Shown here: piece after piece, positions 47,992 to 59,394 of the stretch
Layout of the letters: each line of letters begins with the position of its first letter
Position numbering within the stretch: the first letter of the stretch is position 1
From: Denticeps clupeoides
Taxonomy: Eukaryota > Chordata > Actinopteri > Clupeiformes > Denticipitidae
DNA length: 64,000 nucleotides
Direction of reading: 5' to 3'
Assembly: GCF_900700375.1 (NCBI RefSeq)
Contig: NC_041722.1
Span: 5,998,967 to 6,062,966 of the forward strand
Notes under the pieces: generated by a model
The model's database searches: none
What the model saw: the letters and a program-made list of their open reading frames with translations, nothing else
Told to the model about the DNA's origin: nothing
Made by a program: the position numbers and the translations under genes

Positions 47992-48596
47992 TGTAACATT
48001 CGTGCCACCTCTGCCACGCCCCCAGCGGTCGACCTCTCCCATGTATTAGTGTGTGTTCTTCCGGGGCTCACCAGCACCCTGATTATTCCCACCTGTTCTT
48101 CATCACAGGTAAGTGGTGGTAATCACGGGTGCTTAGCGGGATAATGACTTCTGATCGGTGATTGGTTAGTTTAGCGGTAATGGGTCTGTCCACTCCTCTT
48201 TATAACCAGCCGGTCCCTCTAGTCCTGCGTTTAGTCTCCCTCACACAACCAGAGTTCCTTGCCGCACTGCATGCTGTCCTTAAATGGCAGTGATTGTGAA
48301 CCCCACGGTAGGACAGGAACTCAACCCTCCCCTCTAGTCTCACTACAGCTCTGCCACGCCGCAGCTCCTGGAGACACTGGTTCGAGGCCTGTGAAGAACT
48401 AGGGCACTCTTCGGCTCTCACGCTGAGGGCCTCGCTGAGGATCCTTCAACAAGACCTCTTGAGGAGAGACGTGGCACTACAAGAAAGGACATTGTTTCAT
48501 TTTTTTCCCTGAGTTGAAAATAAATACGCCATTCTCATTTTTTTTTTTTTAACCTGCGTCCTCCATTCATCACCTGAGCTAGAGGGGATCGTGACA
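47992..48596 (+). mobile_element. Solo LTR of an LTR retrotransposon
   Basis: A 605-bp unit beginning TGTAACATTC and ending GATCGTGACA (TG...CA), flanked by the 5-bp target duplication ctggc on both sides (47987-47991 and 48597-48601). Inside are a TATA-like 'ctctttataacc' and an AATAAA signal near the 3' end. No internal region is present, so it is a solo LTR left by recombination. The clean ends and intact target repeat suggest moderate or young age. Superfamily not fixed; the 5-bp duplication fits Gypsy, among others. Confidence 0.82.
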
Positions 48597-48604
48597 CTGG
48601 CCCT

Positions 48605-48765
48605 GGTCCAGCACTGTTTGCTGGAGATCAGTTGAAGGTCAGGGGGCTTGGTACGTTCAGCTGATCGATGAGTTCAGCTGATCGAACCACCCTCTGTAGG
48701 GCTCGCATGTCCTGCATGGTGCTGTTCCCGAACCAGGTTGCTGAATGCAGATTTTAGCGTAAATA
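48605..48765 (-). mobile_element. Rex1-like LINE C-terminal fragment
   Basis: The minus strand gives ATWFGNSTMQDMRALQRVVR then SAELIDQLNVPSPL, resembling the end of Rex1-type LINE proteins (WYGNC...ALQRVV). Short and 5'-truncated. Confidence 0.55.
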
Positions 48766-49255
48766 TGGCACATTCAATTGGACATTTCTCTAAAATGGTA
48801 CATTAAAAAGCTTGATATTCAGCATGTGAGAAGTCAGAACTCCAAATATGAGCGTAGATATGGGACAGTTAATTGAACATTTCTTTAAAATGGGCATGGC
48901 AATGCGCGCCTTGAAATTTTGTGTCTGCTGATTTGGCTGCAGTGATGGGGAGACAGACAAAAATGTGGCGATATCTAGTGGCCAAAATGTACCAGGTCGT
49001 GATATGTAAAGCTCCCTAATAACCCAATAAAGCCAATTAAGTGTTATTTTATGGATCATATCCTTTACACATATGCTGCCGCGATGTGTGTAATTCCTTT
49101 TCTTGCCTATTTTTTTTTTTTTTACTACTTCCAGTCTGCCACCTTGCAACACAGCAAAACACAAAAAGCTGAGAAGGTGTTCATAGACACTTTTTAAAAC
49201 ATGTACAAGTGATTATGTGCTCACTGAACAATTTCATTACTACTTTCTGTCTAGT

Positions 49256-51477
49256 GTTGAGACTGAGAGGAGCTGCAACAAAATCCAGGCACATCAGAGG
49301 AGGACACCTTTTCTAGTAAGTATTCTTCTACAATTAAAAACTTTTTTACTTCTACTTTAATTAGTAAAATCTTCATCCACACAACAGAAACTGAATGGTA
49401 AAAAAGTAAATGTCTTATCTTTTCTTTTTCTTCTTTTAGATAGGAGCAGTGGAGATGAAAACACCAGAGGACGACTTCCAGAGCGAGGAGCTAACTGGGA
49501 CTGGTGAAATGGCCCTTACATTAAAGGTCATTTTATTGTTCACTTTTAACACACATACTGAGTTTTTATTCACATACTGAGTGCCAGTTTCAACTGTAGG
49601 GTGAGTAGATTTGAGATTTTGACAAAGAGGACAGGCTAAGGATTGGCTAAGGAGTCTAGTAAAATTTCCATTCGCATGAACACCAGAACAATTAAATAAA
49701 TGGGTTAAAATGACAGTGTTACTGAGAAACGAGTGAAGTGCTGATTTTTTTTTCTCTCTTTATCCTCTCTTTTTTTTCATGCAAAAAACCTGCAACAAGC
49801 CAGATTTTGGCCAGGAAGATGACCTGGCCTGAACAGTAATGGCTCTCAGTGTCCATCAGATGCTCACCAAGTAGAGTCACTGGTTTCATTACATTAGCTG
49901 AACTGAAACCTCCCTCCTGGCAATGATGGACGACCTTCGTGCTGCAAGAGCTGCCCGCAGATCATCTGTCCTTGTCCTACTTGATCTATCTGCTGTCTTC
50001 AATACAGTTTACCACGAAATTCTTCTCACCACACTCTCTGATTTAGGAGTTACAGGAACCGTACTAGATTGGTTCACCTCTTATCTTCACGACAGGTCCT
50101 TCAAGGTATCATGGGGAGGTGAGACATCTGTCCTCTCTAGGGTAACCACAGGGGTTCCACAAGGCTCTGTCCTTGGCCCCCTTCTATTCTCAATATACAC
50201 TCGCTCACTTGGTCACATCATCCAATCACATGGCTTCTCCTATCACTCTTATGCTGATGACACCCAGCTCTATCTGTCATTCCCACCAGAAGATGCTACT
50301 ATAGCAACAAAAATTTCGGCCTGCCTCTCAGACATATCGGCATGGATGTCTGAGCGACACCTCCAACTCAACCTATCCAAAACCAAGATTCTGATCTTTC
50401 CGGGCAACAATTCCCCTCAGCAAAACCTTTCAATTCAAATTGGATCGCTACTGTTAACACCCACGGCATCTGCAAAAAGCCTTGGAGTTTGGATAGATAA
50501 CAAACTGAGTTTGAACCATCATGTTGCTGCGATCTCCAGATCCTGCAGGTTCACTCTCTACAACATTCGCAAGATTCAGCCTTTTCTCTCACAACAGGCT
50601 ATGCAGCTCCTCGTCCAGGCAATGGTCATCTCCAAACTCGACTACTGTAACTCTCTCCTGGCTGGAGCCTCTGCAGTCACCATAAAACCACTCCAGATGG
50701 TCCAAAATATGGCAGCCCGTCTCATTTTCAATCAGCCAAAATACACCCATGTTACACCTCTTCTTACCTCCCTCCACTGGCTCCCGGTAGCTGCTCGCAT
50801 TGAGTTCAAATCCTTGATGCTTGCCTACAGGGCTGTAAATGGAACTGCGCCCTCCTACATCAACACAATACTACCTAGCTACACCCCTGCACGCTCTCTC
50901 AGATCTGCAAACGAAAGGAGACTAAAAATTCCTTCTTCACGGGGTCTCCGATTCCAATCATCTCTGTTCTCCGTTGTTGTCCCTGGCTGGTGGAACAACC
51001 TGCCCTCCTCCACACGACTAGCCGAGACTATCAGCACTTTTAAGAAGAAGGTGAAAACCCTCTTGTTCAAAAAATATTACAGACAAATCTAACACTTACA
51101 CACGCACATGCGTACACATTGCACAAACAATACAAAAATGTATAAATACATTATAATTTTTCTTCGTCTAGCACCTAACAATCTCTGAGCATGCTCTTCA
51201 CTGACAAGTCTGAGCCTTATCAGGGCTCTTAGTTTGTAAACTCAATATTCTATAGAAATCGAACGAGAATTGCTGGTGTCTTCCTCTTGTAAGTCGCTTT
51301 GGATAAAAGCGTCTGCTAAATAAAGTAAAGTAAAGTAAAGTTCATTTCTTTCTCTTTTAGGAGTGCAGAAGATGTAATAGCTGGAAGTCCCTGATGGAAG
51401 ACGCTCAACATCCCAGTTTGCAGAAGGAGAGCTTGGAAGAAAAGAGAGAAGAAGCTGACGAATGTCGGGAAAACAAG
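49256..51477 (+). CDS. Candidate three-exon gene, unrecognised
   Basis: Exon a, about 49256-49317 ([20 protein letters not shown]), ends at gtaagt. Exon b, 49441-49527 ([20 protein letters not shown] then TGEMALTLK), starts after tttag. Exon c, 51361-51477 ([20 protein letters not shown] then [19 protein letters not shown]), starts after 'tctcttttag' and ends at gtgaga. All three can be read in one phase, though exon b needs a weak donor (aag|gtcatt). An L2 LINE (49900-51342) fills the second intron. No start, stop or known domain was identified; a CxxC pair and a Glu/Lys-rich helix are the only features. Could be a fragment of a real gene or chance splice motifs. Confidence 0.25.
49900..51342 (+). 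mobile_element. L2-clade LINE, 5'-truncated, long intact ORF
   Basis: A 389-codon frame (49923-51092) without a stop has the reverse-transcriptase motifs: [48 protein letters not shown] (catalytic YADD), [28 protein letters not shown], then the conserved C-terminus [20 protein letters not shown] and [15 protein letters not shown]. The endonuclease is lost by 5' truncation. The 3' UTR ends 'gtaagtcgctttggataaaa', 'gcgtctgctaaa', (TAAAG)n. An unbroken frame in a truncated copy means a recent insertion. Confidence 0.93.
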
Positions 51478-51924
51478 GTGAGACAGTACAGGGAGCACCT
51501 GTACATGGTAATGAAAACCCCAGTGCGGGGAAAGCGCAAGGAGGCCGGTGGATAGCCACGATGTTAATCTGCTGAAGCTGCAACATCCACGGATGTCGAC
51601 ACTCACATACAAAAAGACAAAACAAGAGACGAGAAGGCAGGGAGGCAGGACAGGAAAACCGGCAAGGACAAGGAACGATGTTACTTGGAAAAGTGGTGGT
51701 GAGTAGAGCTGAGTCAAGCAGTCCAAACAAAGGGTTTCAATGACTGAGCAACCTGGGAGTGGCCATCTTGTCCTATTTGAAGATCACCTCATTCCCGGTC
51801 CAATTTCTAGTTTTGCAAGTTGGTTATAGGACTGCAATGCTATGCTGCCAGTGCAGCGTTTACTGTCATGTCCAGATTTTTACATTTCACAGATCAACTG
51901 TTTTGTCCAGTTATTGGATTACTT

Positions 51925-51968
51925 TTACTTTACTTTATTTAGCAGACACTTTTATCCAAAGCCAGACG
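51925..51968 (-). mobile_element. L2 3'-tail scrap
   Basis: 'ttttactttactttatttag' 'cagacacttttatccaaagc' is the reverse of the L2 tail. Confidence 0.6.
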
Positions 51969-52278
51969 ACGCTGTGACGACGCCTTTTTTTTTAATTTTG
52001 AGCCCAAATAAAATATCCACTTTACTGTAAAAATATTGAACTGACCTCACTTGAGATTTAAACCAAAATCCCATATAATAAGAGAATTTTCCAGATTTCT
52101 AGCTCATTATATTGAAGTCCACACCCCATCTAGGTAAAGAGACATCAGTTGAACAAATTGCTTCTGTAGTTATTTAGGCTGATGATTCTTACCTGAGTGA
52201 CACTGAAAGCTGAAATGTCACTGAAAATGTCAGAACTGTTGATCATGCATCAGATATGACAGCAGGGCTGCTTGTGGT

Positions 52279-52525
52279 GGGCAGTGGTGGCCTAGCGGTT
52301 AAGGAAGTGGCCCTGTAATCAGAAGGTTTCCGGTTCAAATCCCGATCCGCCAAGGTACCACTGAGGTTCCACTGAGCAAAGCACCGTCCCCACACACTGC
52401 TCTCCGGGCACCTGTCATGGCTGCCCACTGCTCACTCAGGGTGATGGGTTAAATGCAGAGGACAAATTTCACCGTGTGCTGTGTATCACAAGTGACAATC
52501 ACTTTCACTTCACTTTCACTTGTTA
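52279..52525 (+). mobile_element. SINE family 1, near full length
   Basis: 'gggcagtggtggcctagcgg', B box 'ggttcaaatcccgatccgcc', and a duplicated body motif (gtaccactgaggttccactg). The tail is (CACTTT)n. Confidence 0.9.
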
Positions 52526-52529
52526 CTAG

Positions 52530-53555
52530 AGCAAGACTAGAGCTTTACTCAAAACATTCTACATAAGTGAACTTCAGAAGATTCCTGAAGGCCCTTCGGC
52601 AGGGAAACTGTAGTCCAGTCCCACAAGATATCCATTCTGCACATGTAGGCACTTCTCACTCCTGAAACTTTTTTTGTGAAACCAACTAAAATGTTTGATC
52701 CTCATGAGCTTAGTTTGAGGGAATTAGACTCACTCGAGTGTTCGCAGGTTTTGGGGCTGTCATTTTAATCAGCTGATACTAAAGTGGTTCAGAATTTTGC
52801 AACCCATTCCCATGTCTATGTTTTGATGTAAAAGTGAAACCACAATAAATTATTTCAAAACTCTTGCCACTTAAATGTGAGAAATTCATTATAGGCTGGA
52901 TGCATAAGTGCGCACCCTTAAATGGGTTGCAACTGCTTCGGGAATGCAATGCTTAAATTCCTGTAGTACCACTACTCCCGCAGCTGATCCCATGTGGTTA
53001 CCTTACTAGACGTACACCATCAGTCAAATAAAGTTTCTTTTTCTCTGGTGAATTCCACAAATGTAAGCTGATCGTTTTTACCAGGGCATAATCAGAACTT
53101 TGCTGCACAGTGAGAGAAGAATAAATCTCCTGAGCTTTTATAAACCAGCACGCACTGCAGCAGCAAGGTCCAGACCTTGTTTGTTTCTCCTGTAGTGACA
53201 TTTCCTTAAGGCGCATCTCGGTCTCTACACTGCCAGCAGAATGTAATGATTCCTCCACCGGAGGTGGGCTACTAGGCTTAGAACTGGAACCAATGACACC
53301 CTGCTCTACCAAGCCGATTTTTTACAGCTTTCAACACCGTATCTTTTAACCGTTTAATGAAACCAACTATGCGTTACGATAATACAAAAAAACCCCGAAA
53401 TAAACTGCATGCTGGGTAATGAGGTCATTTAGCGAGGTCATTTTAATAAATCAAAACAATACAATTCCAGCCTTGAAACAATACTACAGTCAGGCCACAA
53501 AAAAGCACCGGGTAGACTACTGGGAACAGGGCATCTGTCTGGCGTATTTCCCCCT
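52530..53555. other. Intergenic; weak exon-like frame on the minus strand
   Basis: The minus frame 53312-52998 contains GSSSKPSSPPPVEESLHSAG then SVETEMRLKEMSLQEKQT, hydrophilic and protein-like, followed by a possible splice region. No family recognised and no conserved start context. Nothing else seen. Confidence 0.25.
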
Positions 53556-53559
53556 TCTT

Positions 53560-53818
53560 AAAAATGGGATGTATCACAGATAAGAGAACAGAAAACTACT
53601 GACTGAAAGATTCTGGCAGTTTGTCCATATTTAGAAAAAGTTATGCTGACCGGAACAAGGCAAATGTTTCAGGCTTTTAAAACTCTAAAAGTACACATTC
53701 TGCTATTATTCCATATGATTGAGTGACATTGTAGCAATGCTTGAAATTATTGTTTACATCTACACATTCTTTGTAACCCGGTGATGCCATGGTTTGTGTT
53801 AAGAGAGTTATGATGATA
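53560..53818. repeat. Third copy of the low-copy flank unit, left part
   Basis: 'cttaaaaatgggatgtatca' 'cagataagagaaca' and 'ttctggcagtttgtccatat' match 23580-23660 and 45235-45300. The right part continues after the Tc1-like element at 55360-56060, so the transposon split the unit. No Cys-rich gene accompanies this copy. Confidence 0.7.
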
Positions 53819-53820
53819 TA

Positions 53821-55356
53821 CAGGGAGTGCAGAATTATTAGTCAAATGAGTATTTTGTCCACATCATCCTCTTCATGCATGTTGTCTTACTCCAAGCTGT
53901 ATAGGCTCGAAAGCCTACTACCAATTAAGCATATTAGGTGATGTGCATCTCTGTAATGAGAAGGGGTGTGGTCTAATGACATCCACACCCTATATCAGGT
54001 GTGCATAATTATTAGGCAACTTCCTTTCCTTTGGCAAAATGGGTCAAAAGAAGGACTTGACAGGCTCAGAAAAGTCAAAAATAGTGAGATATCTTGCAGA
54101 GGGATGCAGCACTCTTCAAATTGCAAAGCTTCTGAAGTGTGATCATCGAACAATCAAGCATTTAATTCAAAATAGTCAACAGGGTCGCAAGAAGCGTGTG
54201 GAAAAACCAAGGCGCAAAATAACTGCCCATGAACTGAGAAAAGTCAAGCGTGCAGCTGCCAAGATGCCACTTGCCACCAGTTTGGCCATATTTCAGAGCT
54301 GCAACATCACTGGAGTGCCCAAAAGCACAAGGTGTGCAATACTCAGAGACATGGCCAAGGTAAGAAAGGCTGAAAGACGACCACCACTGAACAAGACACA
54401 CAAGCTGAAACGTCAAGACTGGGCCAAGAAATATCTCAAGACTGATTTTTCTAAGGTTTAATGGACTGATGAAATGAGAGTGAGTCTTGATGGGCCAGAT
54501 GGATGGGCCCGTGGCTGGATTGGTAAAGGGCAGAGAGCTCCAGTCCGACTCAGACGCCAGCAAGGTGGAGGTGGAGTACTGGTTTGGGCTGGTATCATCA
54601 AAGATGAGCTTGTGGGGCCTTTTCGGGTTGAGGATGGAGTCAAGCTCAACTCCCAGTCTTACTGCCAGTTTCTTCAAGCAGTGGTACAGGAAGTCTGCAT
54701 CCTTCAAGAAAAACATGATTTTCATGCAGGACAATGCTCCATCACACGCGTCCAAGTACTCCACAGCGTGGCTGGCAAGAAAGGGTATAAAAGAAGAAAA
54801 ACTAATGACATGGCCTCCTTGTTCACCTGATCTGAACCCCATTGAGAACCTGTGGTCCATCATCAAATGTGAGATTTACAAGGAAGGAAAACAGTACACC
54901 TCTCTGAACAGTGTCTGGGAGGCTGTGGTTGCTGCTGCATGCAATGTTGATGGTGAACAGATCAAAACACTGACAGAATCCATGGATGGCAGGCTTTTGA
55001 GTGTCCTTGCAAAGAAAGGTGGCTATATTGGTCGCTGATTTGTTTTGTTTTTGAATGTCAGAAATGTATATTTGTGAATGTGGAGATGTTATATTGGTTT
55101 CACTGGTAAAAATAAATTATTGAAATGGGTATATATTTGTTTTTTGTTAAGTTGCCTAATAATTATGCACAGTAATAGTCACTTGCACACACATATATCC
55201 CCCTAAAATAGCTCAAAATAAAAACAAACTAAAAACTACTTCCAAAAACATTCAGCTTTGATATGACTGTTTTGGGTTCATTGAGAACATGGTTGTTGTT
55301 CAATAATAAAATTATTCCTCAAAAATACAACTTGCCTAATAATTCTGCACTCCCTG
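53821..55356 (+). mobile_element. Tc1/mariner transposon, DD37E type, nearly intact
   Basis: TA target duplications (53819-53820, 55357-55358) flank inverted ends CAGGGAGTGCAGAATTATTA / TAATAATTCTGCACTCCCTG. Inner copies 'gcataattattaggcaac' (54003) and 'gttgcctaataattatgcac' (55151) make an IR/DR layout. The transposase starts MGQKKDLTGSEKSKIVRYLA with two helix-turn-helix regions (STLQIAKLLKCDHRTIKHLI). The catalytic domain has WTDEM and MQDNAPSHASKYSTAW ... CSPDLNPIENLW. There are 37 residues between the second D and the E, hence DD37E (TRT-like), not the usual DD34E. Damage: one TAA at 54460-54462 just before WTDEM and a frameshift near 54675. It ends GGYIGR-stop at 55038. Confidence 0.93.
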
Positions 55357-55359
55357 TAT

Positions 55360-56060
55360 GCCGTAAACTTTTGTTTCTGACTTCTGTCTGTTGTCCATGC
55401 TGTTCACATTGCATCTGTAAAATGTGAAATATTGCATAGTTCATAAATAATTTGTCATTTAATGTATTGCTAAATCAACACACTTTCCAGACTACCTGAT
55501 TTATAACTAAAGCATTGGCCATGTCTTACGGTCTGTTTCCTTTATTCATTAAATTAGTGGGTTTCTTTGTCAAAATTTGAACATTGAAAATCGGGTGTGT
55601 TAACTGAGGCTGGAAATTGTGGCCACCAAAAATATATGAGGCAAAACTCAAGCTTAAAAATGGGATGTATCACAGATAAGAGAACAGAAAAATGCTGACT
55701 GAATTGCTAGAGCAACACCCTCTCCAGACTACCTGATTTATAAATTAAGCACTGGCCATGTCTTTTTTTTCCCTATTTTATCCATACTTTAAATTAGTAT
55801 CCAATTTTTGTCAACATGTGAACACTGAAAACGGTTTGTATCATAAATTAGAGAACAGAAAACTGCTGACAGTTTGTCAAAGTTTAGAACACAGATTTAA
55901 AATATGATGACAAGAGCTTTGAATTGATGAAGCATCTCTGTTAATAATCATCTCCTGCTTATATGAAAACTATAAAAATTGCAACGCCATACTCACTTGT
56001 TCCTACCAAAAATAAAGGTGGTAGAGATCACTACAGCATAGCTGTTTACTATCAGAATTT
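55360..56060. repeat. Third copy of the low-copy flank unit, right part
   Basis: 'cattgcatctgtaaaatgtg', 'gtcatttaatgtattgctaa' and 'actgctgacagtttgtcaaa' match copies A and B. Within it the block 'ccctctccagactacctgat' occurs twice (55485 and 55715), a small tandem duplication. Confidence 0.7.
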
Positions 56061-56257
56061 CAGTGTGTTGCATGACATTTGCTTTCTCTGGTGCCACCAC
56101 AGCCCTCTAGTGACAATAGCACAATATAATGACTTATATCTATTAAATATCATTGCATCATATAACATTATCTGTGGCAACAACGTGGCTACAATTAATT
56201 GTAAATAAACAAAACAAATACTACAGTGGTTCATTGTATATATTTATTCAGCTTCTA

Positions 56258-57697
56258 CAGTGGTGTGAAAAACTATTTGCCCCCTTCCTGATTTCTTATT
56301 CTTTTGCATGTTTGTCACACTTAAATGTTTCTGCTCATTAAACTGTTAACTATTAGTCAAAGATAACATAATTGAACACAAAATGCAGTTTTTCAATTAA
56401 GGTTTACATGGCCCTGTGTGAAAAAGTGATTGCCCACCTTGTGAAAAAATAACTTAACTGTGGTTTATCACACCTGAGTTCAATTTCTGTAGTCACCCCC
56501 AGGCCTGATTACTGCCACACCTGTTTCAATCAAGAAATCACTTAAATAGGAGCTACCTGGAGTGAAGTGATTGTCACATGTGATACACAGCAGCACAGCA
56601 CAGCACAGCACAGCACAGCACACATAGTGAAATTTGTCCTCTGTGGTGGTGAACCTTCCCAGGAGTGGCCGGCCGACCAAAATTACCCCAAGAGCGCAGC
56701 GACAAATCATCCGAGAGGCCACAAAAGTCCCCAGGACAACATCTAAAGAACTGCAGGCCTCACTTGCCTCAATTAAGGTCAGTGTTCACGACCTGGGCAA
56801 AAATGGCCTGCATGGCAGATTTCCAAGGCGCAAACCACTTTTAAGCAAAAAGAACATTAAGTCTCGTCTCAATTTTGCTAAAAAACATTTCAATGATTGG
56901 CAAGACTTTCGGGAAAATACCTTGTGGACCGACGAGACAGAAGTTTAACTTTTTGGAAGGTGCGTGTCCCGTTACATCTGGCGTAAAAGTAACACAGCAT
57001 TTCAGAAAAAGATCATACCAACAGTAAAATATGGTGGTGGTAGTGTGATGGTCTGGGGTCGTTTTGCTGCTTCAGGACCTGGAAGGCTTGCTGTGATAGA
57101 TGGAACCATGAATTCTACTGTCTACCAAAAAATCCTGAAGGAGAATGTCCGGCCATCTGTTCGTCAACTCAAGCTGAAGCGATCTTGGCTTCTGCCGCAG
57201 GACAATGACCCAAAACACACCAGCAAATCCACCTCTGAATGGCTGAAGGAAAAACAAAAATGAAGACTTGAGTGGCCTAGTCAAAGTCCTGACCTGAATC
57301 CTATTGAAATGTTGTGGCAGGACCTTAAAAAGGCGGTTCATGCTAGAAAACCCTCAAATAAAGCTGAATTACAACAATTCTTCAAAGATGAGTGGGCCAA
57401 AATTCTTCCAGAGCGCTGTAAAAGACTCGTTGCAAGTTATCGCAAACGCTTGATTGCAGTTATTGCTGCTAAGGATGGCCCAACCAGTTATTAGGTTCAG
57501 GGGGCAATTACTTTTTCACACAGGGCCATGTAGGTTTTTTTTTCTCCCTAAATAATAAAAAACATCATTTTAAAAACTGCATTTTGTGTTTACTTGTTAT
57601 CTTTGACTAGTTAAATGTGTTTGATCAGAAACATGTGTGACAAACATGCAAAAGAATAAGACATCAGGAAGGGGGCAAATAGTTTTTCACACCACTG
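56258..57697 (+). mobile_element. Tc1-like transposon, DD34E type, interrupted by SINE sequence
   Basis: TA at 56256-56257 and 57698-57699 flanks ends CAGTGGTGTGAAAAACTATT / AATAGTTTTTCACACCACTG. Transposase pieces: VVNLPRSGRPTKITPRAQRQ, LWTDETEV-stop, GGGSVMVWGRFAASGPGRLA, LPQDNDPKHTSKSTSEWLKE, SPDLNPIEMLWQDLKKAVHA and the end AKDGPTSY-stop. There are 34 residues between the DND aspartate and the NPIE glutamate. There are two in-frame stops (after TETEV and after KEKQK). The N-terminal DNA-binding part is replaced by SINE sequence at 56562-56643. Not active. Confidence 0.92.
56562..56643 (-). mobile_element. SINE family 1 3' piece inside the Tc1-like element
   Basis: 'gtgaagtgattgtcacatgt' and 'gtgaaatttgtcctctg' are the reversed SINE tail. 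Between them is an (AGCAC)n expansion (56583-56622). It replaces the 5' part of the transposase gene. Confidence 0.8.
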
Positions 57698-57699
57698 TA

Positions 57700-58165
57700 T
57701 CTTAAAATTTACTCTACTCTTTTTCTATATGTCTGTGCCATGTAAATTCTTCATATGTCTTATCTTGCTGTAACTGGAGCCTCTCATCTTTCTGTATGAC
57801 GTTATGCAACGTGAAGGAGGAAGTAGACAAAATGAGTGTTTTGATGTGGAAACCAAATATGGCACAATGGCCAGAAAAGGAAAACAGGAAGCACAATGTC
57901 TGAACCTAAACAGCATGAAAACAGAACAGGACCTGACAGGAGTCCGACATCCTGGAGTGTGGACTATCTCTGGAACCGCAGAGAGTGATTAGAACCAAAT
58001 TAAGACACCAACACCCTTCACCTGGTGAACGAGGTTTAGAGCATCAAGATTCGGGTGTATTAGATAGTAGTAGTCGTAGTAGTATTAGTAGCTTGTGTAA
58101 TGGAAAACATTAACAGTGACAATGCTTTGGTTGAAATTAATCATGGGTTTTCTTCTTTACTACTC
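57700..58165. other. Intergenic, nothing recognised
   Basis: Short open frames only, plus a (AGT)n-like patch near 58065-58090. Confidence 0.4.
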
Positions 58166-58167
58166 TG

Positions 58168-58416
58168 TAAAGTAAAGTGAAGTGATTGTCACATGTGATA
58201 CACAGCACATGGTGCACACAGTGAAATTTGTCCTCTGCATTTAACCCATCACCCTGAGTGAGCAGTGGGCAGCCATGACAGGCGCCTGGGGTGCAGTGCG
58301 TGGTGACGGTGCTTTGCTCAGTGACACCTCAGTGGCACCTTGGCAGATGGGGGTTTGAACCGGCAACCTTCTGATTATGGGGCCGCATCCTTAACCGCTA
58401 GGCCACCACTGCCCCT
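58168..58416 (-). mobile_element. SINE family 1, full length
   Basis: The minus strand runs from 'ggggcagtggtggcctagcg' (58416) through the body to the (TTCACTT) tail at 58168. Close to consensus, so young. Confidence 0.9.
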
Positions 58417-58419
58417 ACT

Positions 58420-59385
58420 CTGGTACTACTTGGGGTTAAAATGTCTATGCGGTTGATTTCCAGACATCAAACACTCTCTTTTCTGATTATAGGTTTTGAA
58501 TCATACAAATTAGGGATTTAATATGATTTCAGTTTGACGTTTTTTTTGACATCAGGAAATGAAAAAACATAGGTTTTCATATCAGCAGTTTTTATTCCAT
58601 AACAATTAAACATCATCCACCTGTGGGCACATCACCCACCTTTAACTAATGCTTCAGCAGTTTTTTGTAGCATTTTGTGTGTTTTCAATTTGGGTTTGTA
58701 GGTACACCTTGTGTAGTTGTTTCACAGGGAGCTATAGGAACACAAATGAAGTTGAATTTTATAATGCCATGTCTACTTAGTGTCATTGTAAGTTGTGAAT
58801 GCTGAACAATATTCCTACTGAGGAAAGCAGTGCTGTGGAGGTTGATGGACACTGTTCCTCATGAATGTGCTCTGTTGAAGATAAAGAAGCTGCAAGTTGG
58901 ATTGCAGAACACTATTAACTGAAACCAGTAACTGAAAAGTTATTTTACAAAAGCGTATACCTCAACAGGCCTCTCCGCAGCTTCCCTTTCTGTGATGACT
59001 AATAAGGTGTCTTCATCAATCTCCTGTAGTGAAACAAAATTTCTCCCTTATATCCCCATTATTAACACTTTGGAACATTAAGTGTAGGTACTTACAACAG
59101 CATGGAAGTCTGTTATAGAAGAGGCCTCCACAAAACAGATTAACTGGTAGAAGATTAGTCATCTGATTATTTCCCAGAACTGTTCCCCATTTAAAGTTTT
59201 GTTTTTGTTTTAATACACTGCATGTCTCATCACATTTGTTCTGGCTCTTAGTCAATGTGAGGCAGGAACGTCCTCGTCCTGTCTACACTAGGCGCTTCCA
59301 CCACAAAAAAAAACAAAAAAACATACCTGTCACGTTCCTAAGTCTTGGGGTCTCAGAAACGCAACAAGGGTGTGAAGAGGAGGAG
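58420..59385. other. Intergenic, nothing recognised
   Basis: AT-rich. A minus frame of 79 codons at 59016-59255 has no domain. No RNA gene seen. Confidence 0.4.
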
Positions 59386-59394
59386 GTCCACTGT

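Noticed and set aside
52243-52428. Small frames inside SINEs (seen at many SINE copies)
   Set aside because: The same peptide-like pattern recurs in every family 1 SINE and reflects the repeat sequence, not a gene.
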